Of a stretch of 64,000 nucleotides of DNA, positions 16,663 through 24,709 are shown in pieces (positions within the stretch are counted from its first letter, which is position 1; every line of letters starts with the position of its first letter). This stretch comes from Sutcliffiella horikoshii (GTDB taxonomy: Bacteria > Bacillota > Bacilli > Bacillales > Bacillaceae_I). Below the pieces are notes generated by a model. The model had not been told where the DNA came from. It saw nothing but the letters and a program-made list of their open reading frames with translations, and made no database searches. Location of the stretch: the NCBI GenBank assembly GCA_001636495.1, contig KV440964.1, forward strand, positions 202,666 to 266,665, written 5' to 3'. Position numbers and translations under genes: made by a program.

Positions 16663-16707
16663 GTGAGGACCTCCATACTCCGAATCCACCGGTACAGAGG
16701 TCCTCAT
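16663..16707. repeat. Fourth 45-bp hairpin unit, right of the IS
   Basis: GTGAGGACCTC ... GAGGTCCTCAT, 45 bp. If the IS and one copy of its target duplication are removed, a 7-bp linker TTACTCG joins it to the unit ending at 15147, restoring the 52-bp spacing. Confidence 0.88.
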
Positions 16708-16785
16708 CCCAATTTTTCACTTTCCCAAACGAAACTGAGCGCCTAAAACGGAAATCTTCACACGTGTTTGCATGCTTTTTCCTTC

Positions 16786-16811
16786 AAAAAAAAGACTCCA
16801 CTGATGGAGCC
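16786..16811 (-). terminator. Terminator of the gal operon
   Basis: On the minus strand GGCTCCA-TCAG-TGGAGTC is followed by eight T. It lies about 75 bp after the galT stop. Confidence 0.85.
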
Positions 16812-16886
16812 TTCACTTCTATCATTCTATCGTAAAAATCTGAGAACCGTCCCATCCCCACTGCCTTTTACCCAAGTTCCCTATTT

Positions 16887-18365
16887 TCACAACGTATCCA
16901 AAAAGCGTTTGAACGCAGCTTGACCTTCCGCGTCCTGCTTAAACACACCAGCATGCTCAAGCACTTGCTCGAATTTCTTGCCAACAGCCTTTTCAACGAA
17001 CGACACTACGTCCTCTCCTTGATAGGCTGCCTTTAATTCCTCCGCCCAAAGAAGGTGATGATCTGCCACTTGGCTACCCTTCCCCTCTACAAACTTCTCC
17101 ACTTCTTTCAATTCAGCCTTCAACCGTGCAGGTAATACCGCTAGTCCCATCACTTCAATGAGGCCGATGTTTTCCTTCTTAATATGATGCACCTCTTCAT
17201 GCGGGTGGAAAATCCCCATTGGATGCTCGCTGCTTGTGCGGTTGTTCCGGAGCACAAGGTCTATTTCAAATAGTTCTCCACGACGACGCGCAATCGGTGT
17301 CACTGTATTATGCGGCTCCTTACCGGAATACGCGACAACATCCACCTGCTCATCACTATACTCCCGCCACTTGGCGAGCACCCTGTCGGAGATCTGAGCC
17401 AATTCCTCACGATCTGCTCCACTAAGCCGCACCACAGACATTGGCCACTTCACGACAGAAGCTTTCACATCAGGATGACCTTCCAATGAAAAAGTAAAGG
17501 CAGCCTCCGCCTTAGCCATTGCAAACTCATAGCGACCAGCTTGATAATGGTCGTGGGAAAGAATCGAACCCCCAACAATCGGCAGGTCGGCATTGGATCC
17601 AATAAAATAGTGCGGGAACTTTTCGGTAAATTCCAGTAACTGAACAAACGTCTTTTTATCAATCGTCATCGGTGTATGTTGCTCCGAAAGCACGATGCTG
17701 TGCTCATTGTAATACACATACGGCGAGTACTGGAGCACCCAGTTTTCCCCGCCTAACGAAAGTCGGACTAAGCGGTGATTGGAACGTGCCGGATGTCCAA
17801 TGCGTCCAGGATACCCTTCGTTTTCCACACACAGCAGACACTTCGGATAGTCCGCGTCCGTCTTTTTAATTTCCCGCTCTTTCGCAATCTGCTTCGGGTC
17901 TTTCTCAGGCTTTGACAAGTTGATCGTGATATCCAAGTCTCCATATTTCGTATCCGCCTTAAACGAAACATTCTTGCTGATTCTTTTACTTTGGATGTAG
18001 TTGCTCTTTTGACTCATATGGTAAAAGTAATCCGTCGCTTCGGCCGGGTTCTGTTCATATTTTTCATAAAATGTACGGTTTACATCACTTGGACGAGGTA
18101 AGAAATGATTCATGAGATCCGCCTGGAACTGTTCCTTCTCATCCAGCATATCTTCAATCAAATTCTGCGAAACGGCATAGTCGACCAGGTCCTCCAGCAA
18201 ATCAGGAATCGTCAGATCACCATCCACTTCCCCAGATGGCGTGAACGTATCAAGACCAAGTTGTCCAAGCACCTGATTACGCGCGTAAATCACATCTTCT
18301 TTTTCAATCAGCCCTTCTGTCAAAGCCTTTTCGACTAACTGCTGAACTGTATCATAGATGTTCAT
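16887..18365 (-). CDS. galT: UDP-glucose--hexose-1-phosphate uridylyltransferase (GalT type 2)
   Basis: A 492-residue Leloir-pathway enzyme that swaps UMP between UDP-glucose and galactose-1-phosphate. It belongs to the longer Firmicutes class (B. subtilis GalT size), with LCVENEGYPGRIGHPARSNHR, the active-region block GGSILSHDHYQAGRYEFAM and GKEPHNTVTPIARR. It is the last gene of the operon, and its start overlaps the stop of the galE remnant by 4 nt (ATGA), so translational coupling survived the galE deletion. No defect is visible. Confidence 0.95.
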   Translation of the reverse strand: MNIYDTVQQLVEKALTEGLIEKEDVIYARNQVLGQLGLDTFTPSGEVDGDLTIPDLLEDLVDYAVSQNLIEDMLDEKEQFQADLMNHFLPRPSDVNRTFYEKYEQNPAEATDYFYHMSQKSNYIQSKRISKNVSFKADTKYGDLDITINLSKPEKDPKQIAKEREIKKTDADYPKCLLCVENEGYPGRIGHPARSNHRLVRLSLGGENWVLQYSPYVYYNEHSIVLSEQHTPMTIDKKTFVQLLEFTEKFPHYFIGSNADLPIVGGSILSHDHYQAGRYEFAMAKAEAAFTFSLEGHPDVKASVVKWPMSVVRLSGADREELAQISDRVLAKWREYSDEQVDVVAYSGKEPHNTVTPIARRRGELFEIDLVLRNNRTSSEHPMGIFHPHEEVHHIKKENIGLIEVMGLAVLPARLKAELKEVEKFVEGKGSQVADHHLLWAEELKAAYQGEDVVSFVEKAVGKKFEQVLEHAGVFKQDAEGQAAFKRFLDTL

Positions 18366-18535
18366 CCCTGTCCCTCCTTATCGTCATAACCATTCGTCTG
18401 GTGCCAGCGCCACGCATCCTCGATAATTTGATGTACTTGCGTCCGCTTAGGATTCCACTGCGCATCAATATCCACTAACTGCCAAATGGCGTGCGATCCG
18501 ATATACCCTGCTCCACCGACCACTAAGATACTCAC
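18362..18535 (-). pseudogene. galE: Internally deleted UDP-glucose 4-epimerase remnant
   Basis: The 57-codon frame joins the GalE N terminus (VSILVVGGAGYIGSHAIWQL, with the GGxGxxG dinucleotide motif) to a typical GalE C terminus (WNPKRT, IIEDAWRWHQTNGYDD). About 270 central residues are missing, including the catalytic SxnYxxxK region, yet the reading frame is intact. The GTG start overlaps the galK stop and the stop overlaps the galT start, as in an intact galK-galE-galT operon. It cannot be an active epimerase. Confidence 0.9.
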
Positions 18536-19701
18536 ACGATCACCTCATCCTTTTGTAGTTCTCTCGCTCCATCACCGATATCCGCAACATAGAACGTCGC
18601 TTCATAACCGATCTTCTCTTCATACAGCTCTCCCACTTGTTGCAAAAAGTCATCCACATAATCCGCCTTCACAATGGCAATCGCACAGCCACCGAAACCG
18701 GCTCCCGTCATCCTCGCGCCGATAACGCCTTCCTGCTGCCACGCCGCTTCTACTAGGGTATCCAGCTCTTTCCCCGTCACTTCATAATCCTCACGAAGCG
18801 AAACGTGCGAGGCGTTCATCAGCTCACCAAACTGTTCTAAGTACCCTTCTTTCAAAGCTTCAAGCGCCTGTAATGTCCGTCTGTTTTCATACACCGCGTG
18901 TTTCGCTCGTTTTCTCACCGTGTCACACTCGATGAGATGCTTATACGCTTCAAACTCCTCTTCCGTCAGCTCGCCTAACGTTTGGATGGAAAGCTCTTTC
19001 TGCAGCTGTTCTACCGCATGATCGCACGATTCTCTCCGCTCATTATACTTCGACTCAGAGAGCTCTCTGCGCTTATTCGTATTCATGATGATGACCTGCT
19101 CTTCTTCCAGTTCAAGTTGGGCATAATCAAACTCCAGCGTGTTGCAGTCGAGCAAAATACCCGCTCCCTTTTTCCCCATGCCAATCGCAAATTGATCCAT
19201 GATGCCACTGTTCACACCCATGAACTCATTCTCTACCTTTTGTCCAATCTTCACCATTTCAATGCGATCGAGTTCCCAGCCAAACAACGATTCCAGCATC
19301 ACACCAGTCACAATTTCAATCGATGCAGAAGAGGATAAGCCAGCCCCGTTAGGAATGTTTCCGTAGTACACAACATCAAACCCTGTATCCATTTTGCGAT
19401 CATCTGATTGTAGATAACGAATCATCCCCTTCGGATAGTTCGCCCAATCATGGGCCTGATCAAACTCCAACTCATCTAAGGAAAAGGATATCACCCCTTT
19501 TTCTTCAAAATTCATGGAATATAGGTTCACCTGCCGATCCTCGCGCTTGGCTGCAAGGGCATAAGTGCCATACGTGATGGTGGCCGGGAATACATGACCT
19601 CCGTTGTAATCCGTGTGCTCTCCAATCAAGTTGATCCTTCCAGGAGCGAAAAATAACCGAGTCTCCCTTTTTCCAAATAATCGTTCAAATACTTCTTTCA
19701 C
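18532..19701 (-). CDS. galK: Galactokinase
   Basis: A 389-residue GHMP kinase that makes galactose-1-phosphate from galactose and ATP. The galactose signature GRINLIGEHTDYNGGHVFP lies near residues 22-40, the ATP loop GNIPNGAGLSSSASIE near 115-130, and GARMTGAGFGGCAIA near 340-354. It is the first gene of the operon, with a cre box and a GalR-like dyad upstream. The ribosome binding site is AGGAGGG before the ATG. All signature motifs are intact. Confidence 0.96.
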   Translation of the reverse strand: MKEVFERLFGKRETRLFFAPGRINLIGEHTDYNGGHVFPATITYGTYALAAKREDRQVNLYSMNFEEKGVISFSLDELEFDQAHDWANYPKGMIRYLQSDDRKMDTGFDVVYYGNIPNGAGLSSSASIEIVTGVMLESLFGWELDRIEMVKIGQKVENEFMGVNSGIMDQFAIGMGKKGAGILLDCNTLEFDYAQLELEEEQVIIMNTNKRRELSESKYNERRESCDHAVEQLQKELSIQTLGELTEEEFEAYKHLIECDTVRKRAKHAVYENRRTLQALEALKEGYLEQFGELMNASHVSLREDYEVTGKELDTLVEAAWQQEGVIGARMTGAGFGGCAIAIVKADYVDDFLQQVGELYEEKIGYEATFYVADIGDGARELQKDEVIV

Positions 19702-19752
19702 CCTATAACCCTCCTGAATTTATTATTTATCTATTAAACTTCATTCATTTTA

Positions 19753-19767
19753 AGAAATCGCTTACAA
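19753..19767 (-). promoter_or_regulatory. CcpA cre box of the gal operon
   Basis: On the minus strand TTGTAAGCGATTTCT matches every position of the Bacillus consensus WTGNAANCGNWNNCW. It lies about 55 bp upstream of galK. Carbon catabolite repression by CcpA is therefore expected. Confidence 0.85.
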
Positions 19768-19784
19768 CTACACAGTAAAACGTC

Positions 19785-19812
19785 TTAGTAAAAAAATCAA
19801 TAGTTTTACTAA
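19785..19812. promoter_or_regulatory. Perfect dyad, candidate GalR-type operator
   Basis: TTAGTAAAA (19785-19793) and TTTTACTAA (19804-19812) are perfect 9-bp arms with a 10-bp spacer, located between divergent galK and galM. LacI/GalR-family operators have similar TTTTACTAA half sites. A further near copy, AGTAAAACG, lies at 19774. No galR gene is in the window. Confidence 0.65.
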
Positions 19813-19911
19813 AATTTTACCCGTTTTATTTCAATTTCGGTTGTCATAATCCAATCGTACATGCAATAATATACGAAACCGCTATCATGGATAGAAAGGA
19901 ATGACCTAAAT

Positions 19912-20946
19912 ATGAAGATAACAGAACAGACTCTTCCCAATGACTGGAAAGAGGTTACCATAGAAAATGAACAAGGGATATCGTTTAGTGTGTTAAATTA
20001 CGGAGGGATCCTCACTTCTCTGAACGCCCCCGACCGAAACGGCAATTCAGAGAATGTGGTGCTTACTTATGAAAATTATGACGACTATATCGGGGACCCC
20101 AACTATCTCGGCGCTATAATTGGACGAGTTGCCGGAAGAGTGCATAACTCCTCCTTTCAACTGAATGGAAACGAATACATTGTACACGCGAACGAAGGAA
20201 AGAACTCCCTGCACGGAGGAAACGAGGGGCTTAACAGTAAGATTTGGGAGATGACGACTTACAAAAATGCAGACAGTGCCGGCGTTATCCTGACTGTGGA
20301 AAGTCCACACCTAGAAGGAGGCTATCCCGGAAACGTCTCGATCCAGGTGACCTATGAATTGAACCACCACAATCAATTTGTGATTTCTTATCATGCAAAA
20401 AGTGATGAGGATACCGTTCTCACCTTGACGAATCACAGCTACTTTAATTTAAGCGGAAACGCCAAACGGACGGTTCTTGATCACGAAGTGCAGATAGCGA
20501 GCGACCAATATGTAGAACTAGATACGGACTTGATCCCAACAGGAAACATAAAGTCTGTAGAAGGCACCCCATTTGATTTGCAGTCTAAAACGGCGCTACG
20601 ATCACGTCTGTTTTCTGATGACCCGCAAATCCAATTGGCTGGTGGAGGATTTGATCATACGTATCTCTTCAAGGACGGGCAGCAAGAAAAGATTGTCCTT
20701 CAGGAAGAAGAAAGCGGCCGCGTGATGACGATCGAAACCGATCAACCAGGCGTCGTCTTTTATACAGGCAACGGTCTCAGTGGAGAACAACTCCTAACCA
20801 AAGGACCTGCCCAAAAACACGACGGCCTTTGCTTAGAAACCCAGTCTTCCCCCGCCTCCCTGCACCATCCAGGATTTCCAAGCATAGAACTGAAAGCAGG
20901 CGAAACGTACCAAACCTATACGAAATTTACGTTTGACCGGAAATAA
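19912..20946 (+). CDS. galM: Aldose 1-epimerase (galactose mutarotase)
   Basis: A 344-residue galactose mutarotase-fold enzyme that interconverts alpha and beta galactose, supplying the anomer used by GalK. Signature residues are the histidine in GKNSLHGGNEGLNSKIWE, the catalytic His in LTNHSYFNLSG and the catalytic Glu in GLCLETQSSP. It is transcribed away from galK, sharing the intergenic control region. A terminator follows. Nothing odd is seen. Confidence 0.95.
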   Translation: MKITEQTLPNDWKEVTIENEQGISFSVLNYGGILTSLNAPDRNGNSENVVLTYENYDDYIGDPNYLGAIIGRVAGRVHNSSFQLNGNEYIVHANEGKNSLHGGNEGLNSKIWEMTTYKNADSAGVILTVESPHLEGGYPGNVSIQVTYELNHHNQFVISYHAKSDEDTVLTLTNHSYFNLSGNAKRTVLDHEVQIASDQYVELDTDLIPTGNIKSVEGTPFDLQSKTALRSRLFSDDPQIQLAGGGFDHTYLFKDGQQEKIVLQEEESGRVMTIETDQPGVVFYTGNGLSGEQLLTKGPAQKHDGLCLETQSSPASLHHPGFPSIELKAGETYQTYTKFTFDRK

Positions 20947-20957
20947 CATGACATGTG

Positions 20958-20999
20958 CAGCATATTTAATCCCGAGGGGTTAGGTATGCTGTTTTTTTT
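20958..20999 (+). terminator. Terminator of galM
   Basis: CAGCATA (20958-20964) pairs with TATGCTG (20985-20991), with an inner TAATCCC/GGGGTTA stem, followed by eight T. Confidence 0.88.
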
Positions 21000-21068
21000 C
21001 AAAACAAAAACGAGTACAGCTTTCATACTCGTTTCACGATAAATACAGGCGTACCCTGCAAAGATATG

Positions 21069-21110
21069 TTACTTAAACCAAATAAACAAGCCTATCCCCA
21101 TGACGGCCAT
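21069..21110 (-). pseudogene. 3'-end fragment of a second corA copy
   Basis: Encodes MAVMGIGLFIWFK and a stop on the minus strand, matching MAVMGVGLFVWFK near the end of the intact CorA at 21573-22532. The surrounding bases AACAAGCCTA.CCCCATGACG also match. Homology does not continue upstream. Confidence 0.75.
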
Positions 21111-21134
21111 GAGAGGTAATATAGGCAGCGAGTC

Positions 21135-21380
21135 TTAACTTTGAGCGTTTTTAAGTTGTTTCACTTTTTCTAGTTGTAAACCTGTTTCCTCAACTACTTC
21201 CTCTATATCTGCACCTTTACTTAGCATATCTAGTGCTTTTACCACCATTTCAAAAATTTGTTTTTCTCGTTCTTCATCTCTTTCTTTTTGGAACTTCTCA
21301 AATACAGCACCCATTTCAAAAACCTCCCATATTTTCTTTAATGATTCATCAGTAAGATCTTTGTAAGTTAGTGTAGCCAA
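21135..21380 (-). pseudogene. C-terminal remnant resembling the Rpn (PD-(D/E)XK) nuclease family
   Basis: The 81 codons (TYKDLTDESLKKIWEVFEMG, a charged coil, then DMLSKGADIEEVVEETGLQL) look like the C-terminal tail of Rpn/YhgA-type recombination-promoting nucleases. The N-terminal PD-(D/E)XK nuclease domain is absent. The frame opens at a TTG with no ribosome binding site and is open a little further upstream. I judge it a decayed fragment. Rpn tails are recognised here by pattern only. Confidence 0.5.
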
Positions 21381-21393
21381 GGTTCCTAAAATT

Positions 21394-21528
21394 CTAAACT
21401 TCGTTTAAAACCTCTTTAACTGGTTGAGTTTCGTATTCTAATCCTATTAGCGGCAAGGTTCCCTCATTAAATTGTGCTTGTAGTGCTTTTTGGATTGGTT
21501 TTTGGGGTTGCTGCTTTTTAGATTTCAC
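21394..21528 (-). CDS. Small open frame with a strong ribosome binding site, unknown
   Basis: A GTG-started 44-residue frame (VKSKKQQPQKPIQKALQAQF ... VKEVLNEV) directly follows AGGAGGGGGAACAATAAG. The peptide is basic at the start and acidic at the end. It lies just upstream of the Rpn-like tail, in another frame, so it may be the first part of a gene truncated by deletion. Function unknown. Confidence 0.4.
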   Translation of the reverse strand: MKSKKQQPQKPIQKALQAQFNEGTLPLIGLEYETQPVKEVLNEV

Positions 21529-21572
21529 CTTATTGTTCCCCCTCCTATTCAAACTTTCTTCACGAAGCTAGC

Positions 21573-22532
21573 TTACTTAAACCATCCCTTCCACTTGAAC
21601 CAAACAAACAAGCCTACCCCCATGACGGCCATGACTCCAAGCGCGACAAAGTACCCGTAATGAAAGGTCAGCTCCGGCATATTTTGAAAGTTCATCCCGT
21701 AAATTCCCGCTATAAAAGTCAATGGGGCGAAAATGGACGTGATGATGGTAAGAACCTTCATGACATTGTTGGCTTGATGGGAGTTCAAGGATAGATAATT
21801 ATCCCGAATGTCCGCCGTCAACTCCCGGTTGGAGGTAATCATGTCAGAGAGCTTCAAGAGATGGTCATATATATCCGCGAAGTACTCTTTTCTTTTCATC
21901 ACCCCATCCAGACGATGGGTGTTGAGCATGCGGTACAGCAGATCCCGCATTGGGTTCATCGTATGTCTTAGCTCCAATAAGGAATACCTCGTATCGAACA
22001 GCTCTTCCATCAGCTGATTCATCGATTTGTCCTGAGTGTTTGCCTCAATCTTGTCCAGCTGATCCTCCAGCTTATATAGCAACGGAAAATAATTATCCAC
22101 AATGTCGTCCAGGATTTCATAGAACACATAATACTCATCCCAGTTTTCCACGTCTTTGGGCGGCTTGTCCAGACTCCTCCACACCTCATCCACCTCTTTA
22201 GAAGGCGCATGATGAAAGCTCACGACATAATTTTCCCCTAAGAAGAAATTCACTTCCTCTTTATGAAGCTCTTCGTCCTTTTCCCGAATACTGTGCGTCA
22301 CGAAAAAAGTATGATCCTCATAATGATCAAGTTTCGGCCGCTGTAGTCTATGTATGCAATCCTCTATCGCCAATGGGTGGAAGTGGAACGTACTGTCTAA
22401 ATGCCTTATTTCCTCTTCCGACGGTTGGTCGAAGTCAACCCAGATCCATTTGTAGGCGCTTCTATCGAGGTTATTGATGGTAATGTTTTTAGTAATTTGA
22501 TGATCCCTTGTCATTCCGGCTATTCTTATCAT
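21573..22532 (-). CDS. corA: CorA-family magnesium/cobalt transporter
   Basis: A 319-residue transporter: a large cytosolic N-terminal domain, a long coiled helix (about residues 170-250), then two C-terminal membrane helices with the selectivity motif YGMN (about residues 281-284) between them. It forms a pentameric Mg2+ channel in the membrane. The C terminus WFKWKGWFK is basic, as usual. A fragment of its 3' end is repeated downstream at 21069-21110. Confidence 0.95.
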   Translation of the reverse strand: MIRIAGMTRDHQITKNITINNLDRSAYKWIWVDFDQPSEEEIRHLDSTFHFHPLAIEDCIHRLQRPKLDHYEDHTFFVTHSIREKDEELHKEEVNFFLGENYVVSFHHAPSKEVDEVWRSLDKPPKDVENWDEYYVFYEILDDIVDNYFPLLYKLEDQLDKIEANTQDKSMNQLMEELFDTRYSLLELRHTMNPMRDLLYRMLNTHRLDGVMKRKEYFADIYDHLLKLSDMITSNRELTADIRDNYLSLNSHQANNVMKVLTIITSIFAPLTFIAGIYGMNFQNMPELTFHYGYFVALGVMAVMGVGLFVWFKWKGWFK

Positions 22533-22657
22533 TTGGCTGTCCCCTCACAATCGTATAGGGTTTTTATACCCGGATTTGTGGGGTTTTAAAAGTGTGGGGT
22601 GGATGTATTCTTTTTCGGAATCCTTAAACTTTTAATCTTTTTTTCAATCATAAACAA

Positions 22658-22696
22658 AGAGGCCCTCCATAGTTTACTAAACTTATGGAAAGCCTC
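22658..22696. repeat. AGAGGC...GCCTC palindrome
   Basis: An interrupted hairpin with AGAGGC (22658) and AGCCTC (22691) as outer arms and TCCATA/TATGGA inside. It is one of four similar palindromes between 22.6 and 29.3 kb. Confidence 0.5.
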
Positions 22697-22706
22697 ATTA
22701 CATGTC

Positions 22707-22808
22707 TTAATACTTGAAATGATTCAGTGTTAAAGAGATCCCATTAACAATTTGATTGAGTTCGTCATTAATTGGTGTAGCTGAACGCCCAAGAAGTTTG
22801 TCGAACAG
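22707..22808 (-). pseudogene. In-frame coding tail after the hxlR stop, possible gene remnant
   Basis: Directly after the hxlR TAA the same frame continues for 33 sense codons (LFDKLLGRSATPINDELNQI ... LTLNHFKY) to a TAA. Known HxlR proteins end at about 120 residues, so hxlR itself looks complete; this tail looks protein-like and is probably the end of a deleted downstream gene. I cannot identify it. Confidence 0.35.
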
Positions 22809-23180
22809 TTAAGATTCACCTAATTGACTTTTATCTACTAAAGGATTCAACCCAGCAGTTTCCATATAATCTTTTCCCCACTTATACATAGCATCAAGAA
22901 TCGGCATCAAGCTTCTTCCTTGTTCAGTAAGGGAGTATTCTACTTTTGGAGGAACAACGGGATAGACTTCGCGTTTTACAATCAAGTCTTCTTCCAGTTC
23001 TCGCAATTGATTTACTAGCATTCTCTGCGTGATCCCTGGCATAAGAGCTTTCAATTCACCAAATCGCTTCGTTCCCTCTTTCCCTAGATGCCATAGTATA
23101 AGCATCTTCCATTTACCACCGATAACGGAAAGTGTTAATTCTTTTTCACAATTAAACACCTTTTCCTGCATTCGCGACAT
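22809..23180 (-). CDS. hxlR: HxlR-type transcriptional activator of hxlAB
   Basis: A 123-residue winged-helix protein with the HxlR pattern [54 protein letters not shown] and [12 protein letters not shown]. In B. subtilis HxlR activates hxlAB in response to formaldehyde; the conserved cysteine in FNCEKE is the likely sensor. It is divergent from hxlA, with about 220 bp between them carrying GTATACTT direct repeats (23214 and 23274) and a CATAGT/ACTATG dyad (23210-23233) that could be its sites. Confidence 0.93.
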   Translation of the reverse strand: MSRMQEKVFNCEKELTLSVIGGKWKMLILWHLGKEGTKRFGELKALMPGITQRMLVNQLRELEEDLIVKREVYPVVPPKVEYSLTEQGRSLMPILDAMYKWGKDYMETAGLNPLVDKSQLGES

Positions 23181-23398
23181 TTATCATCACCTCCATATTT
23201 ATTATAGCCCATAGTATACTTTTTAACACTATGTAAAATAAAAGTGCGTACTATTAATATTAAAACATACGATGTATACTTGCAATTATTCAGTGAGTGG
23301 CCATGATATTCCTTATTGCTCGCAGGTACAGATAAAGTACTATAAGGTGGGCAAAATTTCACTGTACAACAATAAAAAAATTTTAGGAGTGAATATAG

Positions 23399-24031
23399 AT
23401 GGAATTACAATTAGCATTAGATTTAGTAAATATTCCAGAAGCAATTGAGTTAGTTAAAGAAGTGGAGGATCACATTGATATCGTTGAAATCGGTACACCG
23501 GTTGTACTCAATGAAGGACTTCATGCAGTAAAAGCAGTAAAAGAAGCATTCCCTAACTTAAAGGTTTTAGCAGACCTAAAAATCATGGATGCAGCTGGTT
23601 ATGAAGTAATGAAAGCTTCTGAAGCAGGTGCTGATATCGTCACAATTCTTGGAACTGCTGAAGATATGTCCATTAAAGGTGCTGTTGAAGAAGCGAAAAA
23701 ACAAGGTAAAAAAATCCTTGTTGATATGATTGCTGTTAAAGACCTTGCTGGACGTGCAAAAGAAGTGGACGCTATGGGCGTTGATTATATTTGTGTTCAT
23801 ACTGGCTATGATCTTCAAGCAGTTGGGAAGAACTCTTTTGAAGATTTACAAACCATCAAAGGTGTTGTGAAACATGCTAAAACTGCAATCGCAGGTGGTA
23901 TTAAATTAGACACACTTCCAGAAGTCATCAAAGTACAACCAGACCTTGTCATTGTAGGTGGCGGGATTACTGGACAAGCTGATAAAAAAGCTGCTGCTGC
24001 AAAAATGCAACAAATGATTAATCAAGGGTAA
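23399..24031 (+). CDS. hxlA: 3-hexulose-6-phosphate synthase
   Basis: A 210-residue TIM-barrel enzyme of the OMP decarboxylase superfamily. It condenses formaldehyde with ribulose-5-phosphate to give 3-hexulose-6-phosphate. The family motif LADLKIMDAAGYE holds the DxKxxD catalytic residues near 59-64, and VVGGGITG the phosphate loop. It is the first gene of a two-gene formaldehyde detoxification operon. The ATG follows TTTTAGGAGTGAAT. Confidence 0.96.
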   Translation: MELQLALDLVNIPEAIELVKEVEDHIDIVEIGTPVVLNEGLHAVKAVKEAFPNLKVLADLKIMDAAGYEVMKASEAGADIVTILGTAEDMSIKGAVEEAKKQGKKILVDMIAVKDLAGRAKEVDAMGVDYICVHTGYDLQAVGKNSFEDLQTIKGVVKHAKTAIAGGIKLDTLPEVIKVQPDLVIVGGGITGQADKKAAAAKMQQMINQG

Positions 24032-24039
24032 TTCAAATC

Positions 24040-24597
24040 ATGAATACAACTCAATACCTAGCTAGAATCATAAAAGAGTTAATTCGCTCCCTAGATTTAA
24101 TTTCCAATGATGAAGCTGAAAAATTAGTTAATGGGATTCTTGAATCAAAAAAAATCTTTGTTGCTGGTGCAGGTAGATCTGGATTTATGGCCAAATCATT
24201 CGCCATGCGAATGATGCACATGGGGATAGATGCCTATGTGATTGGCGAAACAGTAACCCCTAACTTTGAAAAAGGTGACATCTTAATCATTGGATCAGGT
24301 TCAGGAGAAACGAAAGGTTTAGTTTCCATGGCCGAGAAGGCAAAAAGCATCGGTGGGACTATTGCAGCTGTAACGATTTTCCCTGAGTCCACTATTGGAC
24401 AATTAGCGGATATCACTATTAAGTTGCCTGGCTCACCTAAAGATCAGTCAGAGAGTGATTTTAAGACGATTCAACCAATGGGCTCATTATTTGAGCAAAC
24501 ACTTTTACTATTTTACGACGCTGTGATTCTTCGCTTCATGGAGAAAAAAGGGTTGGATACCAATAAAATGTACGGTAAACATGCTAACTTAGAATAA
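24040..24597 (+). CDS. hxlB: 6-phospho-3-hexuloisomerase
   Basis: A 185-residue SIS-domain isomerase that converts 3-hexulose-6-phosphate to fructose-6-phosphate, completing the ribulose monophosphate route with HxlA. The sugar-phosphate loop GAGRSGFMAKSFAMR is near residues 44-58 and IIGSGSGETKGL near 85-96. It starts 8 nt after the hxlA stop and ends before a strong terminator. Confidence 0.96.
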   Translation: MNTTQYLARIIKELIRSLDLISNDEAEKLVNGILESKKIFVAGAGRSGFMAKSFAMRMMHMGIDAYVIGETVTPNFEKGDILIIGSGSGETKGLVSMAEKAKSIGGTIAAVTIFPESTIGQLADITIKLPGSPKDQSESDFKTIQPMGSLFEQTLLLFYDAVILRFMEKKGLDTNKMYGKHANLE

Positions 24598-24625
24598 ATA
24601 TATTAATCCTCAAGTTGTAAATAGG

Positions 24626-24664
24626 AAAGACCGCAAGCTGTATATAAGCAAGTTTGCGGTCTTT
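24626..24664 (+). terminator. Terminator of hxlAB
   Basis: AAAGACCGCAA (24626-24636) and TTGCGGTCTTT (24654-24664) are perfect 11-bp arms ending in T. Confidence 0.88.
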
Positions 24665-24709
24665 CTGCTACAATGAACTACTATTTGTAATAATTTTAGG
24701 AGTGATAAA

